A DNA stretch of 44,366 nt, taken from assembly GCF_013359725.1 (NCBI RefSeq), contig NZ_JABFMW010000030.1, forward strand, positions 1-44,366. The letters run 5' to 3'. Numbering within the stretch: the first letter of the stretch is position 1; each line of letters starts with the position of its first letter. Shown here piece after piece: positions 1 to 8,078 of the stretch. This DNA is from Pseudarthrobacter sp. C4D7. GTDB lineage: Bacteria; Actinomycetota; Actinomycetes; Actinomycetales; Micrococcaceae. Below the pieces are notes generated by a model that worked only from the letters and a program-made list of their open reading frames with translations, did no database searches and was not told where the DNA came from. A program made the translations under genes and the position numbers.

Positions 1-51
1 AGCAGTCCTCCGAGCAATCAGCATCTGGCTCACAGCTTTAGGAGACACACC

Positions 52-318
52 CTAGTCCCCCATGCCCGGATGGACAGGAACAAAGTCCAGCTTGTTGCCT
101 GCGTTGGTGCGCCCTGCCGGGGCACGGCTGAATCCTTTGGCGTCGAGTCCGTTCGAGGCGCGGAACTCCGCGAGCGCGGTGTCGTAAGCGTCGTTGAGTG
201 TCTTGCCGGAGAACTCGCCGGTGCTGCCGTCGTTGAAGGCGATCCGGATCCGGACGCTGGCCGGGTAGTGCCGGTTCATCCGGATGAAGCCGTCGGCGTC
301 CTGCTGGAGGGTAATCAC
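52..318 (-). CDS. Small hypothetical protein
   Basis: A protein of about 88 residues that I do not recognise as a named family. The chosen start is a GTG at 318, preceded by AGGA four bases upstream. A longer in-frame reading to 423 adds only an Ala/Gly/Pro-rich stretch typical of non-coding high-GC DNA, and an internal ATG at 279 is an alternative. The body (MNRHYPASVRIRIAFNDG, then STGEFSGKTLNDAYDTALAEF) looks like a short beta-strand/helix domain with no membrane segment or signal peptide. No partner lies beside it, because the next gene is on the other strand almost 500 bases away. The existence of the gene is fairly likely from residue composition; its function is unknown. Confidence 0.55.
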   Translation of the reverse strand: MITLQQDADGFIRMNRHYPASVRIRIAFNDGSTGEFSGKTLNDAYDTALAEFRASNGLDAKGFSRAPAGRTNAGNKLDFVPVHPGMGD

Positions 319-800
319 GGGATCCTGCTTTCGTTGGGGAGCACCCCCAAGTCTGCCCCACGACGCCGGGCCCGCGGCACCCGGCGCGGCTGCCGCCGTC
401 GTCCCCGCCTCTGCACCAGGCACGCAAAACCTGCAGGTACCTTCGCGATCTCGCTAAGAGAAGGCTCGGACATTCGCATGTCCTGAACAACCCGGCGTCA
501 TCTGATGGTTACCTGCAGGCGCCTCAATTCTACGTCCGGTCCTGTCCGATAAAAAGGGGTCGGGACCATTTCACCCGGCGGATTTTCAGTATTGCTGCCG
601 TCCCTGTCACCCGGAGCGGCGGTGCCGCAGCCGGGCCTTTTGTCCCTATCAGGCCGCCGCCCGCAGGTATTAACTGAAGGCGGGCCTGGAAGTCCGCGCC
701 GCACCCGGCGAAGCCCCTGCCACGGAACCGACGAAGCGTCCTACCACCCGCGGCCGATGCCGTGACCTCCTGCGCCGCGGCGCTATGGACAGGAGCAGGT
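319..800. other. Intergenic stretch without a supported gene
   Basis: About 480 bases between two divergent genes. Open frames exist on both strands, but their translations are rich in Arg, Pro and Gly, lack good ribosome-binding sites and resemble no protein I know. The region should hold promoters for both flanking genes, but I could not pick out a convincing -35/-10 pair. Confidence 0.5.
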
Positions 801-2186
801 ATGGGCGAAAGGCATCCCCCGGTGCTGCAGTTTCTCGGCGCGACGGACACGGTGACGGGCTCCCGGTACCTCATCCGCTCCCAGGGCCACCAAATCCTGG
901 TGGACTGTGGGCTCTTCCAGGGCTATAAGCTCCTCCGCGACCGTAACCGCATACCGTTCCACGCCACGCCAGCCACCATCGACGCCGTCGTCCTCACCCA
1001 CGCCCACCTGGACCACAGCGGATACATCCCTGCCCTGGTACGGGACGGGTTCCACGGCCCGGTCTATGCGACACCTGGAACCTCGGAGCTTTGCACGCTG
1101 CTGCTTCCGGACAGCGGCTACCTCCAGGAAGAGGAAGCCCGCTATGCAGCCCACAGGGCGTCCTCCATCCATCATCCCCCCAGGCCGCTTTACACTGCCA
1201 AGGACGCCGTCCGGTCACTGAACAACTTCAAAGCGCGGGACTTCGACACCCTGGTCCCCCTCCCCGGAGGCATTGAAGCGACGTTCCTTCCCGCCGGCCA
1301 TATCCTCGGCGCCGCCCAGGTCCGGCTCAAAATGGCCGGGCGCACCGTCCACTTCACGGGAGACCTGGGCCGCGCCCACGACCCCCTGATGTACCCGCCG
1401 CGCGGCCTTGAGCCGGTGGACGTCCTGGTCACGGAGTCCACCTACGGGAACCGTGCGCACCCGGCCGGCGACCCTGAAGCTGAGCTCGGCGAGATCATCA
1501 CCAGGGTGGCCAAACGGCAAGGCGTCATCCTCATCGCAGCGTTCGCAGTGGGCAGGGCCGAAACAGTCTTGCTGCACATCGCGCGTCTGCTGGCCAAGCA
1601 CGCCATCCCCTCCATCCCGGTCTACCTCAACAGCCCCATGGCCATCGACGCGTCCGACATGTACCAGCGGCACCGGGAAGAGCACCGGCTCAAGCCCAAC
1701 GAGTTCGAGGCCATGTACAAGGTGGCGACGCCCGTCCGGAGCCCTGACGAATCGAAACTGCTCAACCTCCGCGGCGGCCCCATGATCATCATCTCCGCCA
1801 GCGGCATGCTCACCGGCGGCAGGATCCTGCACCACCTTGCGGCATACGGGCCTGACCGGCGAAACGCCATCATCCTCAGCGGATACCAGGCCGGGGGCAC
1901 CAGGGGCGCTTCCCTTGCCGCCGGCGCACAACACGTCAGGGTCTATCGCCAGGACGTAGCGGTCGAAGCGGAAGTCATCCAGATGGAAGGACTGTCCGCG
2001 CACGCCGACGCCGACGAACTGATCGACTGGATGAAGGCCGCACCCCAGGCACCGGCCATGACCTACGTGACCCACGGCGAGCCGGATGCCTCCGATGCCC
2101 TCCGGACCCGGATCAAACGCCAGCTCGGCTGGAGGGTCCGCGTTCCCGAGCACATGGAATCCATTCCGCTGCACAACCCCAGGTAG
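801..2186 (+). CDS. MBL-fold beta-CASP RNase/metallohydrolase
   Basis: A 461-residue metallo-beta-lactamase-fold hydrolase of the beta-CASP group, the family that includes RNA-processing nucleases such as CPSF73-like enzymes and bacterial RNases. The zinc-binding motif THAHLDH is at residues 66-72. FTGDLGR supplies a further metal-site Asp, and VTESTYGNRAH marks the start of the beta-CASP insertion. The C-terminal GLSAHADADELIDWM is the typical RNA-specificity (RMMBL) motif. The start is the ATG at 801 with AGGAG five bases upstream; an in-frame upstream start at 762 has no such site. The gene stands alone and ends seven bases from the oppositely oriented TerC gene. The family call is strong. 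The physiological substrate (probably RNA, in the cytoplasm) is inferred. Confidence 0.9.
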   Translation: MGERHPPVLQFLGATDTVTGSRYLIRSQGHQILVDCGLFQGYKLLRDRNRIPFHATPATIDAVVLTHAHLDHSGYIPALVRDGFHGPVYATPGTSELCTLLLPDSGYLQEEEARYAAHRASSIHHPPRPLYTAKDAVRSLNNFKARDFDTLVPLPGGIEATFLPAGHILGAAQVRLKMAGRTVHFTGDLGRAHDPLMYPPRGLEPVDVLVTESTYGNRAHPAGDPEAELGEIITRVAKRQGVILIAAFAVGRAETVLLHIARLLAKHAIPSIPVYLNSPMAIDASDMYQRHREEHRLKPNEFEAMYKVATPVRSPDESKLLNLRGGPMIIISASGMLTGGRILHHLAAYGPDRRNAIILSGYQAGGTRGASLAAGAQHVRVYRQDVAVEAEVIQMEGLSAHADADELIDWMKAAPQAPAMTYVTHGEPDASDALRTRIKRQLGWRVRVPEHMESIPLHNPR

Positions 2187-2193
2187 GGGCCGT

Positions 2194-3240
2194 TTACCGC
2201 GGGATGCGCGCGGTGAAATCCTCGTCCTCGCCTTCGGCGGCACCGGCCCCAGCGTGGACCGCATGTCCGCCGTCGCCGGACCCGCCGCGGGTCTTGACCA
2301 GGCTGGCCACCGTGGCCACCAGGATGGTGGCGGCGATGAAGAGCAGCGAGAGCCAGATGGGGATCTCCGGCACCCACAGGAGCGGCTGGCCGCCGTTGAT
2401 GAAGGGCAGTTCGTTGACGTGCAGGGCGTGGAAGACCAGTTTGACGCCAATGAACGCGAGGATGACGGCGAGCCCCTGCGCCAGGTAGACCAGGCGTTCC
2501 AGCAGCCCGCCGATGAGGAAGAACAGCTGCCGCAGGCCCATCAGGGCGAAGGCGTTGGCGGTGAAGACGATGTAGGCCTCGCTGGTCAGGCCGTAGATCG
2601 CGGGGATCGAATCGACGGCGAAGATCAAGTCCACGAAGCCAATGGCGATGATGGTCAGCAGCATGGGGGTCACAAAGCGCTTCCCGTCCTGCTTCACGGT
2701 GAGCCGGTCCCGGTGGTAGTCCGGGGTGACCGGCAGGACGCGGCGCACAAGTTGCATGAATTTGCCGTCAGCCGGGTTGGCGTCATGGCTCCCGAACGCC
2801 TGCCGGTACGCGAGGACCAGCAGCAGGGCGCCGAAGATGTAGAACACCCAGGAGAAGTTTTCGATCAGCGCGGCACCGATGGCGATGAACCCGCCGCGCA
2901 GAATGAGGGCGATGATGATGCCCACCATCAGCACCTTCTGCTGGTACTTCTTGGGCACGGCGAACCCGGTCATCACGATGAGGAAGACGAACAGATTGTC
3001 CACGGACAGGGCTTTTTCGGTGAGGTAGCCCGCGAAGTATTCGCCGCCGTAGGTCCAGCCCGAAACGGCTCCGATCCCGACGCCGAACACGAGCGCAAGT
3101 CCAATGTAGAACGCCGACCAGCGCGCCGATTCGCCGATTGACGGCTCGTGCGGTTTGCGGACGTGGGCGAAGAATTCGTAAACGAAGAACAGGATGGTCA
3201 CGGCAATGGTGATGATCCAGACGAGGGGTGTTACCTGCAT
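2194..3240 (-). CDS. TerC family integral membrane protein
   Basis: A 348-residue multi-pass membrane protein of the TerC/Alx family. The family is associated with metal homeostasis, mainly Mn2+ export or protection of secreted metalloenzymes, although the tellurite-resistance name persists. The signature LSVDNLFVFLIV and the second acidic motif IFAVDSIPAIYGL sit in membrane segments and are the conserved Asp-containing elements of the family. About eight to nine hydrophobic segments are visible. The start at 3240 has GGAG eight bases upstream. A yybP-ykoY riboswitch lies in the 5' leader, which supports manganese as the relevant ion and predicts induction by Mn2+. The C-terminus is Gly/Asp/Glu-rich and probably cytoplasmic. 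Confidence 0.93.
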   Translation of the reverse strand: MQVTPLVWIITIAVTILFFVYEFFAHVRKPHEPSIGESARWSAFYIGLALVFGVGIGAVSGWTYGGEYFAGYLTEKALSVDNLFVFLIVMTGFAVPKKYQQKVLMVGIIIALILRGGFIAIGAALIENFSWVFYIFGALLLVLAYRQAFGSHDANPADGKFMQLVRRVLPVTPDYHRDRLTVKQDGKRFVTPMLLTIIAIGFVDLIFAVDSIPAIYGLTSEAYIVFTANAFALMGLRQLFFLIGGLLERLVYLAQGLAVILAFIGVKLVFHALHVNELPFINGGQPLLWVPEIPIWLSLLFIAATILVATVASLVKTRGGSGDGGHAVHAGAGAAEGEDEDFTARIPR

Positions 3241-3278
3241 GGCGGGTACTCCAAAGGGTAGGCGCTGTCATGTACGCC

Positions 3279-3375
3279 AAGGTCTCCTCCGCCCGGTGGA
3301 AACCGGAGCCGGTGGCCCGGGATGCGTCGCTGCATCCGTATTGACGGGCCACTCACAGACGGGAGTACTCCCCTT
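3279..3375 (-). promoter_or_regulatory. yybP-ykoY manganese riboswitch
   Basis: The minus-strand leader of the TerC gene contains the two conserved parts of this Mn2+-sensing aptamer: AAGGGGAGTA at its 5' end (3375-3366) and GGAGACCTT at its 3' end (ending at 3279). The AAGG and CCTT ends can pair as P1, with the GGGGAGTA and AGACC loops facing each other as in known members. The intervening sequence folds into GC-rich arms. The start codon is 38 bases downstream with a GGAG ribosome-binding site between, so translational control or a short anti-terminator are both possible. TerC/Alx genes are classic targets of this element. Identified by motif and context, not by a covariance model. Confidence 0.85.
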
Positions 3376-3401
3376 GATGGGTTAAATCGTAACTGATGAA
3401 C

Positions 3402-3442
3402 GGACGACGACGGCACCTGGTTCCGGATGCCGCCGTCGGTCC
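3402..3442 (-). terminator. Imperfect GC-rich hairpin after the 3469-4062 gene
   Basis: An imperfect inverted repeat (GGAC-GACG-GGCA type arms at 3402-3415 and 3428-3442) lies just downstream of the minus-strand gene ending at 3469 and upstream of the riboswitch. It probably ends that transcript. It lacks a clear T tract. Confidence 0.45.
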
Positions 3443-3468
3443 TGCCACGCGCGAGGGGCGGGGCGCGG

Positions 3469-4062
3469 CTATTTGAGGCTCAGCGCCACCACGAGGCCGA
3501 TGACGACGGCGGCTACGACACCCAGGGAGACATAGAGCCCGGCCTTCATGGAACTCGTCCGGACGGTGGCGCCGGCGCCGGGGAGCGCCGCCTGCCAGGC
3601 TTTGATGGCGTCCAGGCCCTGGTAATAGGCGAACATCATTGCGGCGCCGCCGGCCACGCCCGCCACCGCACCCAGGCCGCCGGCCCCGCTCATGGCAGCT
3701 CCGGCCGAACCGGCGCGGCCGATCGCGGTGGGGTCCATGCGGCCACCGGCATCAGCGGTCATTTCCGCCACCTGCCAGGGCGAGGGGCTCGGCGACAGGG
3801 ACGCGCCCACGCCCACGACGTCGTACTGCCGCCCGTGCGCGGTCACCACCATGGTCCCCATGGACGTGAAACGGACCGATGCCTGGGACGCGGGCAGGGA
3901 AAACACCGGCACCCCGGCGGCGTCATACATGCCCAGCGTTGCTGCCGCGTCCATGGCCAGGATGACCGGAACTGTCTTGGCGCCGTTGATCATGCTCTTG
4001 CGCCAATAGAGCAGGGATTTCATTGGTTGGGCGGAACCCGCGGGTGTTATCTCCATGTCCAC
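3469..4062 (-). CDS. Hypothetical protein with C-terminal membrane anchor
   Basis: A 197-residue protein that I cannot assign to a family. The first half (about residues 14-100) contains a region of beta-strand character, including MKSLLYWRKSMING and TVPVILAMD. A Gly/Ala/Ser-rich linker follows, and a single strongly hydrophobic segment near the C-terminus (GLYVSLGVVAAVVIGLVVALSL) suggests a tail-anchored or C-terminally anchored protein. A weaker hydrophobic Gly/Ala stretch sits around residues 120-145. The start is uncertain: the ATG at 4062 is used here, but the ATG at 4023 opens a more protein-like sequence and neither has a strong ribosome-binding site. It is separated from DUF1295 by a hairpin, so it is probably transcribed alone. 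Confidence 0.65.
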   Translation of the reverse strand: MDMEITPAGSAQPMKSLLYWRKSMINGAKTVPVILAMDAAATLGMYDAAGVPVFSLPASQASVRFTSMGTMVVTAHGRQYDVVGVGASLSPSPSPWQVAEMTADAGGRMDPTAIGRAGSAGAAMSGAGGLGAVAGVAGGAAMMFAYYQGLDAIKAWQAALPGAGATVRTSSMKAGLYVSLGVVAAVVIGLVVALSLK

Positions 4063-4093
4063 GGCTTAGGCAACGCGCCCCGCCGCATACGCG

Positions 4094-4128
4094 GAAGCGG
4101 CATGGGGAGACCTCCCCCATGCCGCTTC
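4094..4128 (-). terminator. Strong hairpin downstream of the DUF1295 gene
   Basis: A perfect 14-base inverted repeat, GAAGCGGCATGGGG and its complement, with a 7-base loop. It lies 46 bases beyond the stop of the minus-strand gene at 4174 and ahead of the next minus-strand gene. There is no T tract, but position and stability fit a terminator or a 3'-end stabiliser. Confidence 0.6.
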
Positions 4129-4173
4129 TTCCACGGGTCCGCACCCCGGCCGGGTGCCGTCGTCGTGCTTTCC

Positions 4174-5043
4174 CTACTTCAGCTTGGGCACCAGCACGGG
4201 CGTGTTCTTCTTGTATTCCTCGTAGTCGGCCTGGCCGCCCCACTTTTTGTCCGCCTTCTTTTCCAGGGGCGGCACACCGCTGCCCTTGGTCAGCAGAAGG
4301 GTCACGAACACCGGGGACACCAGGGCCGCCCACTGCCAGCCCTGCAGGACGGGCAGGGCAATGATGGCAACGCCCACCCACAGCGTGATTTCGCCGAAGT
4401 AGTTGGGGTGGCGGGACTTGGACCACAGGCCGGTGCTGATGAAGCGGCCCTTGTTGGCCGGGTCATTCTTGAACCGGTTCTTCTGCACGTCCGCTGCCGT
4501 CTCGATGCTGATGCCCACCAGCCACACCAGCAGGCCCACCCAGAAGAACCAGTCCAGCCCCACCTTCTTGTCCGACGTGATGGCAACCCATGCAAGGGCA
4601 GCGGTGAGGACCACCCAAAGGCCCTGGATGGTCCAGGTGTTCAGGAAGCGGAAGAAGTCCGGCTTGAGCTCGTCGAAGCGGTCATCCTTGCCGTGCTTGC
4701 TGATCCGCAGGAACAGGAAACTGCCCAGCCGTGCGGCCCACAGGACCACCATGGCCGCGAGCAGCATGCCGCGGGCGTCCACGCCCGGGGACGCCAGCAC
4801 CAGGAACACGGTGATGGAGATGTAGGTCAGGGCGCCGGTGAGGTCGTAGAACTTCTCCGTCTGCGCCTTGTAGGACGGGATGAACACCAGCCACTGGATC
4901 ACGAAGGCGATGGCAACCCCCAGCGCGAAGACGGGGAACCCGCCGATCCTCGATCCGCCCTGGCATCCGGCGAGGGCGATGAGCACGGCCACCACCACGG
5001 CAATGATGGTGCTGATGAGGGCCTTGCGGCTCTTTTCGTTCAC
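4174..5043 (-). CDS. DUF1295 family membrane protein (steroid 5-alpha-reductase-like)
   Basis: A 289-residue multi-pass membrane protein of the DUF1295 family, related to the C-terminal domain of steroid 5-alpha-reductases and isoprenylcysteine methyltransferases. Diagnostic is the C-terminal GLWSKSRHPNYFGEITLW, carrying the SRHPNYFGE cofactor-binding signature, with a further conserved RxG/SxFLF segment upstream. Members are proposed to reduce or modify lipid-like substrates with NADPH, but the exact reaction is not established. The start is the GTG at 5043 with AAAGGAA upstream. It is transcribed divergently from a MarR-acyl-CoA synthetase-DUF2177 operon, and a nested palindrome lies between them, suggesting shared control and a common lipid theme (inferred). 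Confidence 0.9.
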   Translation of the reverse strand: MNEKSRKALISTIIAVVVAVLIALAGCQGGSRIGGFPVFALGVAIAFVIQWLVFIPSYKAQTEKFYDLTGALTYISITVFLVLASPGVDARGMLLAAMVVLWAARLGSFLFLRISKHGKDDRFDELKPDFFRFLNTWTIQGLWVVLTAALAWVAITSDKKVGLDWFFWVGLLVWLVGISIETAADVQKNRFKNDPANKGRFISTGLWSKSRHPNYFGEITLWVGVAIIALPVLQGWQWAALVSPVFVTLLLTKGSGVPPLEKKADKKWGGQADYEEYKKNTPVLVPKLK

Positions 5044-5103
5044 GGATAGATTCCTTTCCCCTGGCCAGCCGTGCGCTGCTGCACGGCAGGTCCTTGTCTC
5101 CTG

Positions 5104-5158
5104 CTAGTCTTCCTTGTATTCAAATACTTTTGATGACTAGAGAACAATAACTACTATA
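5104..5158 (+). promoter_or_regulatory. MarR-operon promoter with nested palindromic operator
   Basis: An outer inverted repeat CTAGTC (5104-5109) / GACTAG (5135-5140) encloses an inner palindrome GTATT-CA-AATAC (5116-5127), and their centres coincide to within one base. A plausible promoter overlaps it: TTGATG at 5130-5135, a 17-base spacer, then TACTAT at 5153-5158. The palindrome therefore covers the -35 side, the position expected for autorepression by the adjacent MarR protein. It is also within reach of the divergent DUF1295 promoter. Identification is by eye; binding is inferred. Confidence 0.6.
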
Positions 5159-5183
5159 TAAGCCAACGAGCGAAGGAGGGCCA

Positions 5184-5639
5184 GTGTCCAGCCATCACCC
5201 GGCCGCCATTGCGCTGCAGGCCCTGTTCAACCTCGCCAACGAAACCGAACGGGAAGTGGCCCGGAGCCTGGACCTGAACCTCACCGACTACCGCGCCCTT
5301 TCCGCGCTGGCCCAGTCCGGGCCGGTCACGGTGGGCACGCTGGCCGAAACCCTGGGCGCCACCGCGGCCACCACCACCGCGATCGTGAGCCGGCTGGAAA
5401 CCAAGGGCTATGCCGAACGGCTCCGCTCCGGGGAGGACCGGCGGCACGTTCACGTCAGCGCCACACCGGCAGCCGCCGCAGGCATTGTGGATTTGATGCG
5501 CCCCCTCATGGACGCCACCAACCGGCACATCGAGGCGCTGCCCTCCGCCCGGCAGGACGCCGTGGTGGATTTCCTCAACGTTGCACTGACCCTCATGCAG
5601 GACCACCTGCACTCCCTTTCCAAGAAAGACGCCCCGTGA
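5184..5639 (+). CDS. MarR family transcriptional regulator
   Basis: A 151-residue winged-helix regulator of the MarR family. Residues about 30-95 hold the DNA-binding region: SALAQSGPVTVGTLAETLG and TTTAIVSRLETKGYAERL form the helix-turn-helix, and RSGEDRRHVHV is the wing with the family's conserved D-R pattern. Flanking helices would form the dimer interface and ligand pocket. The start is a GTG at 5184 behind a strong AAGGAGG. Its stop overlaps the acyl-CoA synthetase start by four bases, so the two are translationally coupled. MarR proteins usually repress their own operon until a small aromatic or lipid-like ligand binds. Here the ligand could be a substrate or product of the neighbouring acyl-CoA ligase (inferred). 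Confidence 0.92.
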   Translation: MSSHHPAAIALQALFNLANETEREVARSLDLNLTDYRALSALAQSGPVTVGTLAETLGATAATTTAIVSRLETKGYAERLRSGEDRRHVHVSATPAAAAGIVDLMRPLMDATNRHIEALPSARQDAVVDFLNVALTLMQDHLHSLSKKDAP

Positions 5640-7504
5640 GAGAGTTCACCTCCCCGCCGCTGGCGGACCTGTCCGGCCACCGGAACGCCACCGACCTGCT
5701 GATGCACCGCGTCCGCACCTCCCCGGACCACATTGCCTTCGAGGTGCGGGGCAGCGGCTCCGCCATCACCGATCCGTGGCGGCAGGTGACCACCCGGCAG
5801 TTCGTGGACGAGGTCCGCGAGCTGGCCAAGGGCCTGATCGCCGCCGGGCTGCAGCCCGGCGACTCCATGGCCATCATGTCCCCCACCCGGTACGAATGGG
5901 CCGTGGCGGACATGGCAGCCTGGTTCGCCGCCGCCGTCGTGGTTCCCATCTACGAAACCTCCGCCCAGCCCCAGGTGACGGCCATCCTGGACGACGCCGG
6001 CATCCGCCTGGCCATCGCCGGCACCGCCGCGCACGCGTCACTGCTGGAGCAGGGTTTTGCCGCCACGGGCAGGGCGCACCTGGGCGTGTGGACCATGGAT
6101 GCCCGCCCGGACACCGACCTGGCCGCCCTGGTCCGGCTCGGTACCCATATCCCGGACAGCGACGTGGAACAGCGCCGCCTGCTGCCGGACCTGGACTCGG
6201 TGGCCACCATCGTCTACACCTCCGGCACCACCGCAGCCCCCAAGGGCGCCCTGATCACCCACGGCAACTTCGTGGGCCAGATCCTCAACGTGGGCGCCGC
6301 CTACACCAGCGTGGTCCGCGAGGGCGGCAACACCATCATCTTCCTGCCCATGGCGCACGTCCTGGCCCGCGGTCTGCAGCTGATCTGCCTGGCCAGCGGC
6401 ATGCGCATCGCGCACCTGGCCGACCCCCGCGACGTGGTGCCTGCCCTCGGCGCACTCCGGCCCACTTTCCTGGTGGTGGTCCCCCGGGTACTGCAGAAGA
6501 TCCAGGCATCTGCCGCGGCTGCCGCTGCCCAGAAGCACCTCGGCAGGGTGTGGGCTGTTGCCCAGCGGACCGCCGTGGAGTGGGGCAGGTTTGCGGAAGC
6601 GCACGACGCCGATGCCTCCGTCAGTGCCCCGCTGGGCCTGCGGGCGCGGCGGGCTGCGTTCGACCGGCTCTTCTACGCCCGGCTCCGGGCGCTGGTGGGT
6701 GGCAGGCTGGACTGCCTGCTTTCCGGCGCCGGCGCACTGGATGCCGAGCTGTCCCTGTTCTTCCGCGGCCTGGGCCTGCCCGTGATCGAAGGTTACGGCC
6801 TGACCGAGACCACAGCCCCGCTGACCGGCAACCTCCCCGGGGCCATCCGCTCCGGATCCGTGGGCGTACCGATGCCCGGGACCACGCTGCGCATCTCCGG
6901 CGACGGTGAAGTGCTGGCGCGGGGCGTCGGTGTTTTCGCCGGGTACCGCAGCGAGGCGGACAACGACGGGGCGTTCGTGGACGGATTTTTCCGCACCGGC
7001 GACCTCGGCTCCCTGGATGCGGACGGCCGGCTGACGCTCCAGGGCCGGATCAAGGACGTGATTGTCACCGCCGGCGGCAAGACTGTCACCCCCGCTATCT
7101 GGGAGGGGTACGTGGAGGGCGATCCCTTGGTGGCCCACGCCGTCATGGTCGGCGAAGGCAAGCCGTACCTGGGCGGACTGGTGCTCCTGGACCCGGAGTC
7201 CGTGGCGGCGTGGGCAGGGCGCGAAGGCATCGCGGACCTCGCCGGGCTCCGGATTCCGGCGGACGGCGGAGCGGTGCAGGTTGAGGACGCCCGGCTGCTG
7301 AGCGTGGTGGGCAAGGCGGTCAGCGCCGCGAACGCCAGGCTGGCCCGGTCCGAACAGGTGCGTAAGTTCGTCCTGCTGCTGGCCGACCTCAACGAATCCC
7401 AGGGCATGGTGACCCCCACCATGAAGCTCAAACGAACCGTCTTCACCGAACGCGCCCGCCACTTCGTGGAACACCTGTACACCGACGCAAGGAGCCAAGC
7501 ATGA
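5636..7504 (+). CDS. AMP-dependent synthetase/ligase, long-chain acyl-CoA synthetase type
   Basis: A 622-residue adenylate-forming enzyme, closest in layout to actinobacterial FadD15-like long-chain fatty-acid CoA ligases. It would activate a carboxylic acid with ATP and transfer it to CoA. The phosphate-binding motif YTSGTTAAPKG lies at residues 194-204, followed by THGNFV. GYGLTETTAP is the A5 motif, FRTGDLGSLDADGRL the A7 motif, and GRIKDVIVTAGGKTV the hinge. The C-terminal catalytic Lys is probably in TPTMKLKRT. The start is a GTG overlapping the stop of marR, with only a weak ribosome-binding site, and the end overlaps the DUF2177 start (ATGA). Specificity for long chains is inferred from family resemblance. 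Confidence 0.92.
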   Translation: MREFTSPPLADLSGHRNATDLLMHRVRTSPDHIAFEVRGSGSAITDPWRQVTTRQFVDEVRELAKGLIAAGLQPGDSMAIMSPTRYEWAVADMAAWFAAAVVVPIYETSAQPQVTAILDDAGIRLAIAGTAAHASLLEQGFAATGRAHLGVWTMDARPDTDLAALVRLGTHIPDSDVEQRRLLPDLDSVATIVYTSGTTAAPKGALITHGNFVGQILNVGAAYTSVVREGGNTIIFLPMAHVLARGLQLICLASGMRIAHLADPRDVVPALGALRPTFLVVVPRVLQKIQASAAAAAAQKHLGRVWAVAQRTAVEWGRFAEAHDADASVSAPLGLRARRAAFDRLFYARLRALVGGRLDCLLSGAGALDAELSLFFRGLGLPVIEGYGLTETTAPLTGNLPGAIRSGSVGVPMPGTTLRISGDGEVLARGVGVFAGYRSEADNDGAFVDGFFRTGDLGSLDADGRLTLQGRIKDVIVTAGGKTVTPAIWEGYVEGDPLVAHAVMVGEGKPYLGGLVLLDPESVAAWAGREGIADLAGLRIPADGGAVQVEDARLLSVVGKAVSAANARLARSEQVRKFVLLLADLNESQGMVTPTMKLKRTVFTERARHFVEHLYTDARSQA

Positions 7505-7932
7505 GCCCCCGCACCAAGAACTGGCTGACCGCCTACGTCGTCAGCGCCCTGATCTTCGCCGTGCTGGACGTGGCGTGGATCCTGCTGGTGGCCAATCCGC
7601 TGTACCAGAGCCAGATCGGCGACATCCTGGCGCCCAAGGCCAACCTGCCGGGCGCGGTGCTGTTCTATGTCATCTTCGTGGCCGGCATGGTGCACTACGG
7701 CGTCCGGCCGAACCACCCCGAAGCGACGCTGCGGCAGCGCGTCACCGGCGCCGCCCTGTTCGGCTTCTTCACCTACGCAACCTGGGCCCTGACCGGGTTC
7801 GCGGTCCTGAAGGACTTCACCGCGCTGGTGGCGGTCACGGACATCCTTTGGGGAGCCGCGGCCTGCAGCCTGGTGACCTGGGTGACGGCAACCATCCTGC
7901 GCCGACGGCTCGCAAAGCCCGCAGCAGCCTGA
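7501..7932 (+). CDS. DUF2177 family membrane protein
   Basis: A 143-residue protein with four hydrophobic segments. It matches the DUF2177 family by its opening membrane helix with the embedded LDVAWILLV and the following NPLYQSQIGDIL, and by FFTYATWALTGFAVLKDF. The biochemical role of the family is unknown. From general knowledge, members tend to occur near fatty-acid-modifying genes, including DUF1295 and cyclopropane-fatty-acid-synthase-like enzymes. The start ATG overlaps the ligase stop (ATGA) and has AAGGAG upstream, so it is the last gene of the MarR operon. A hairpin follows 46 bases downstream. Confidence 0.88.
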   Translation: MSPRTKNWLTAYVVSALIFAVLDVAWILLVANPLYQSQIGDILAPKANLPGAVLFYVIFVAGMVHYGVRPNHPEATLRQRVTGAALFGFFTYATWALTGFAVLKDFTALVAVTDILWGAAACSLVTWVTATILRRRLAKPAAA

Positions 7933-7978
7933 CTCAGCGGGGCCGCGGCGTCGCGGACGGCACGCTTTAGGCCAGCGA

Positions 7979-8014
7979 ACGGCGGCATGACCCCGGAAAC
8001 CCGGGCCCCGCCGT
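7979..8014. terminator. Hairpin between convergent genes
   Basis: ACGGCGG (7979-7985) and CCGCCGT (8008-8014) flank an inner CCCGG/CCGGG pair. It sits between the 3' ends of the MarR operon and the MFS transporter pair and could end both transcripts. There is no T tract on either side. Confidence 0.5.
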
Positions 8015-8078
8015 CGTCCGCTCCTGCAAAAGCCTGCTCTGCGTGACGCCGGACGCGGCGCGGAACCGTGCAGGCGGC

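Noticed and set aside
530..874. Minus-strand open frame in the 319-800 gap
   Set aside because: Runs into the start of the beta-CASP gene, has no ribosome-binding site and a non-protein-like composition.
3427..5049. Plus-strand open frame opposite the anchored hypothetical and DUF1295 genes
   Set aside because: Low-complexity shadow translation with no ribosome-binding site; DUF1295 on the minus strand is clear.
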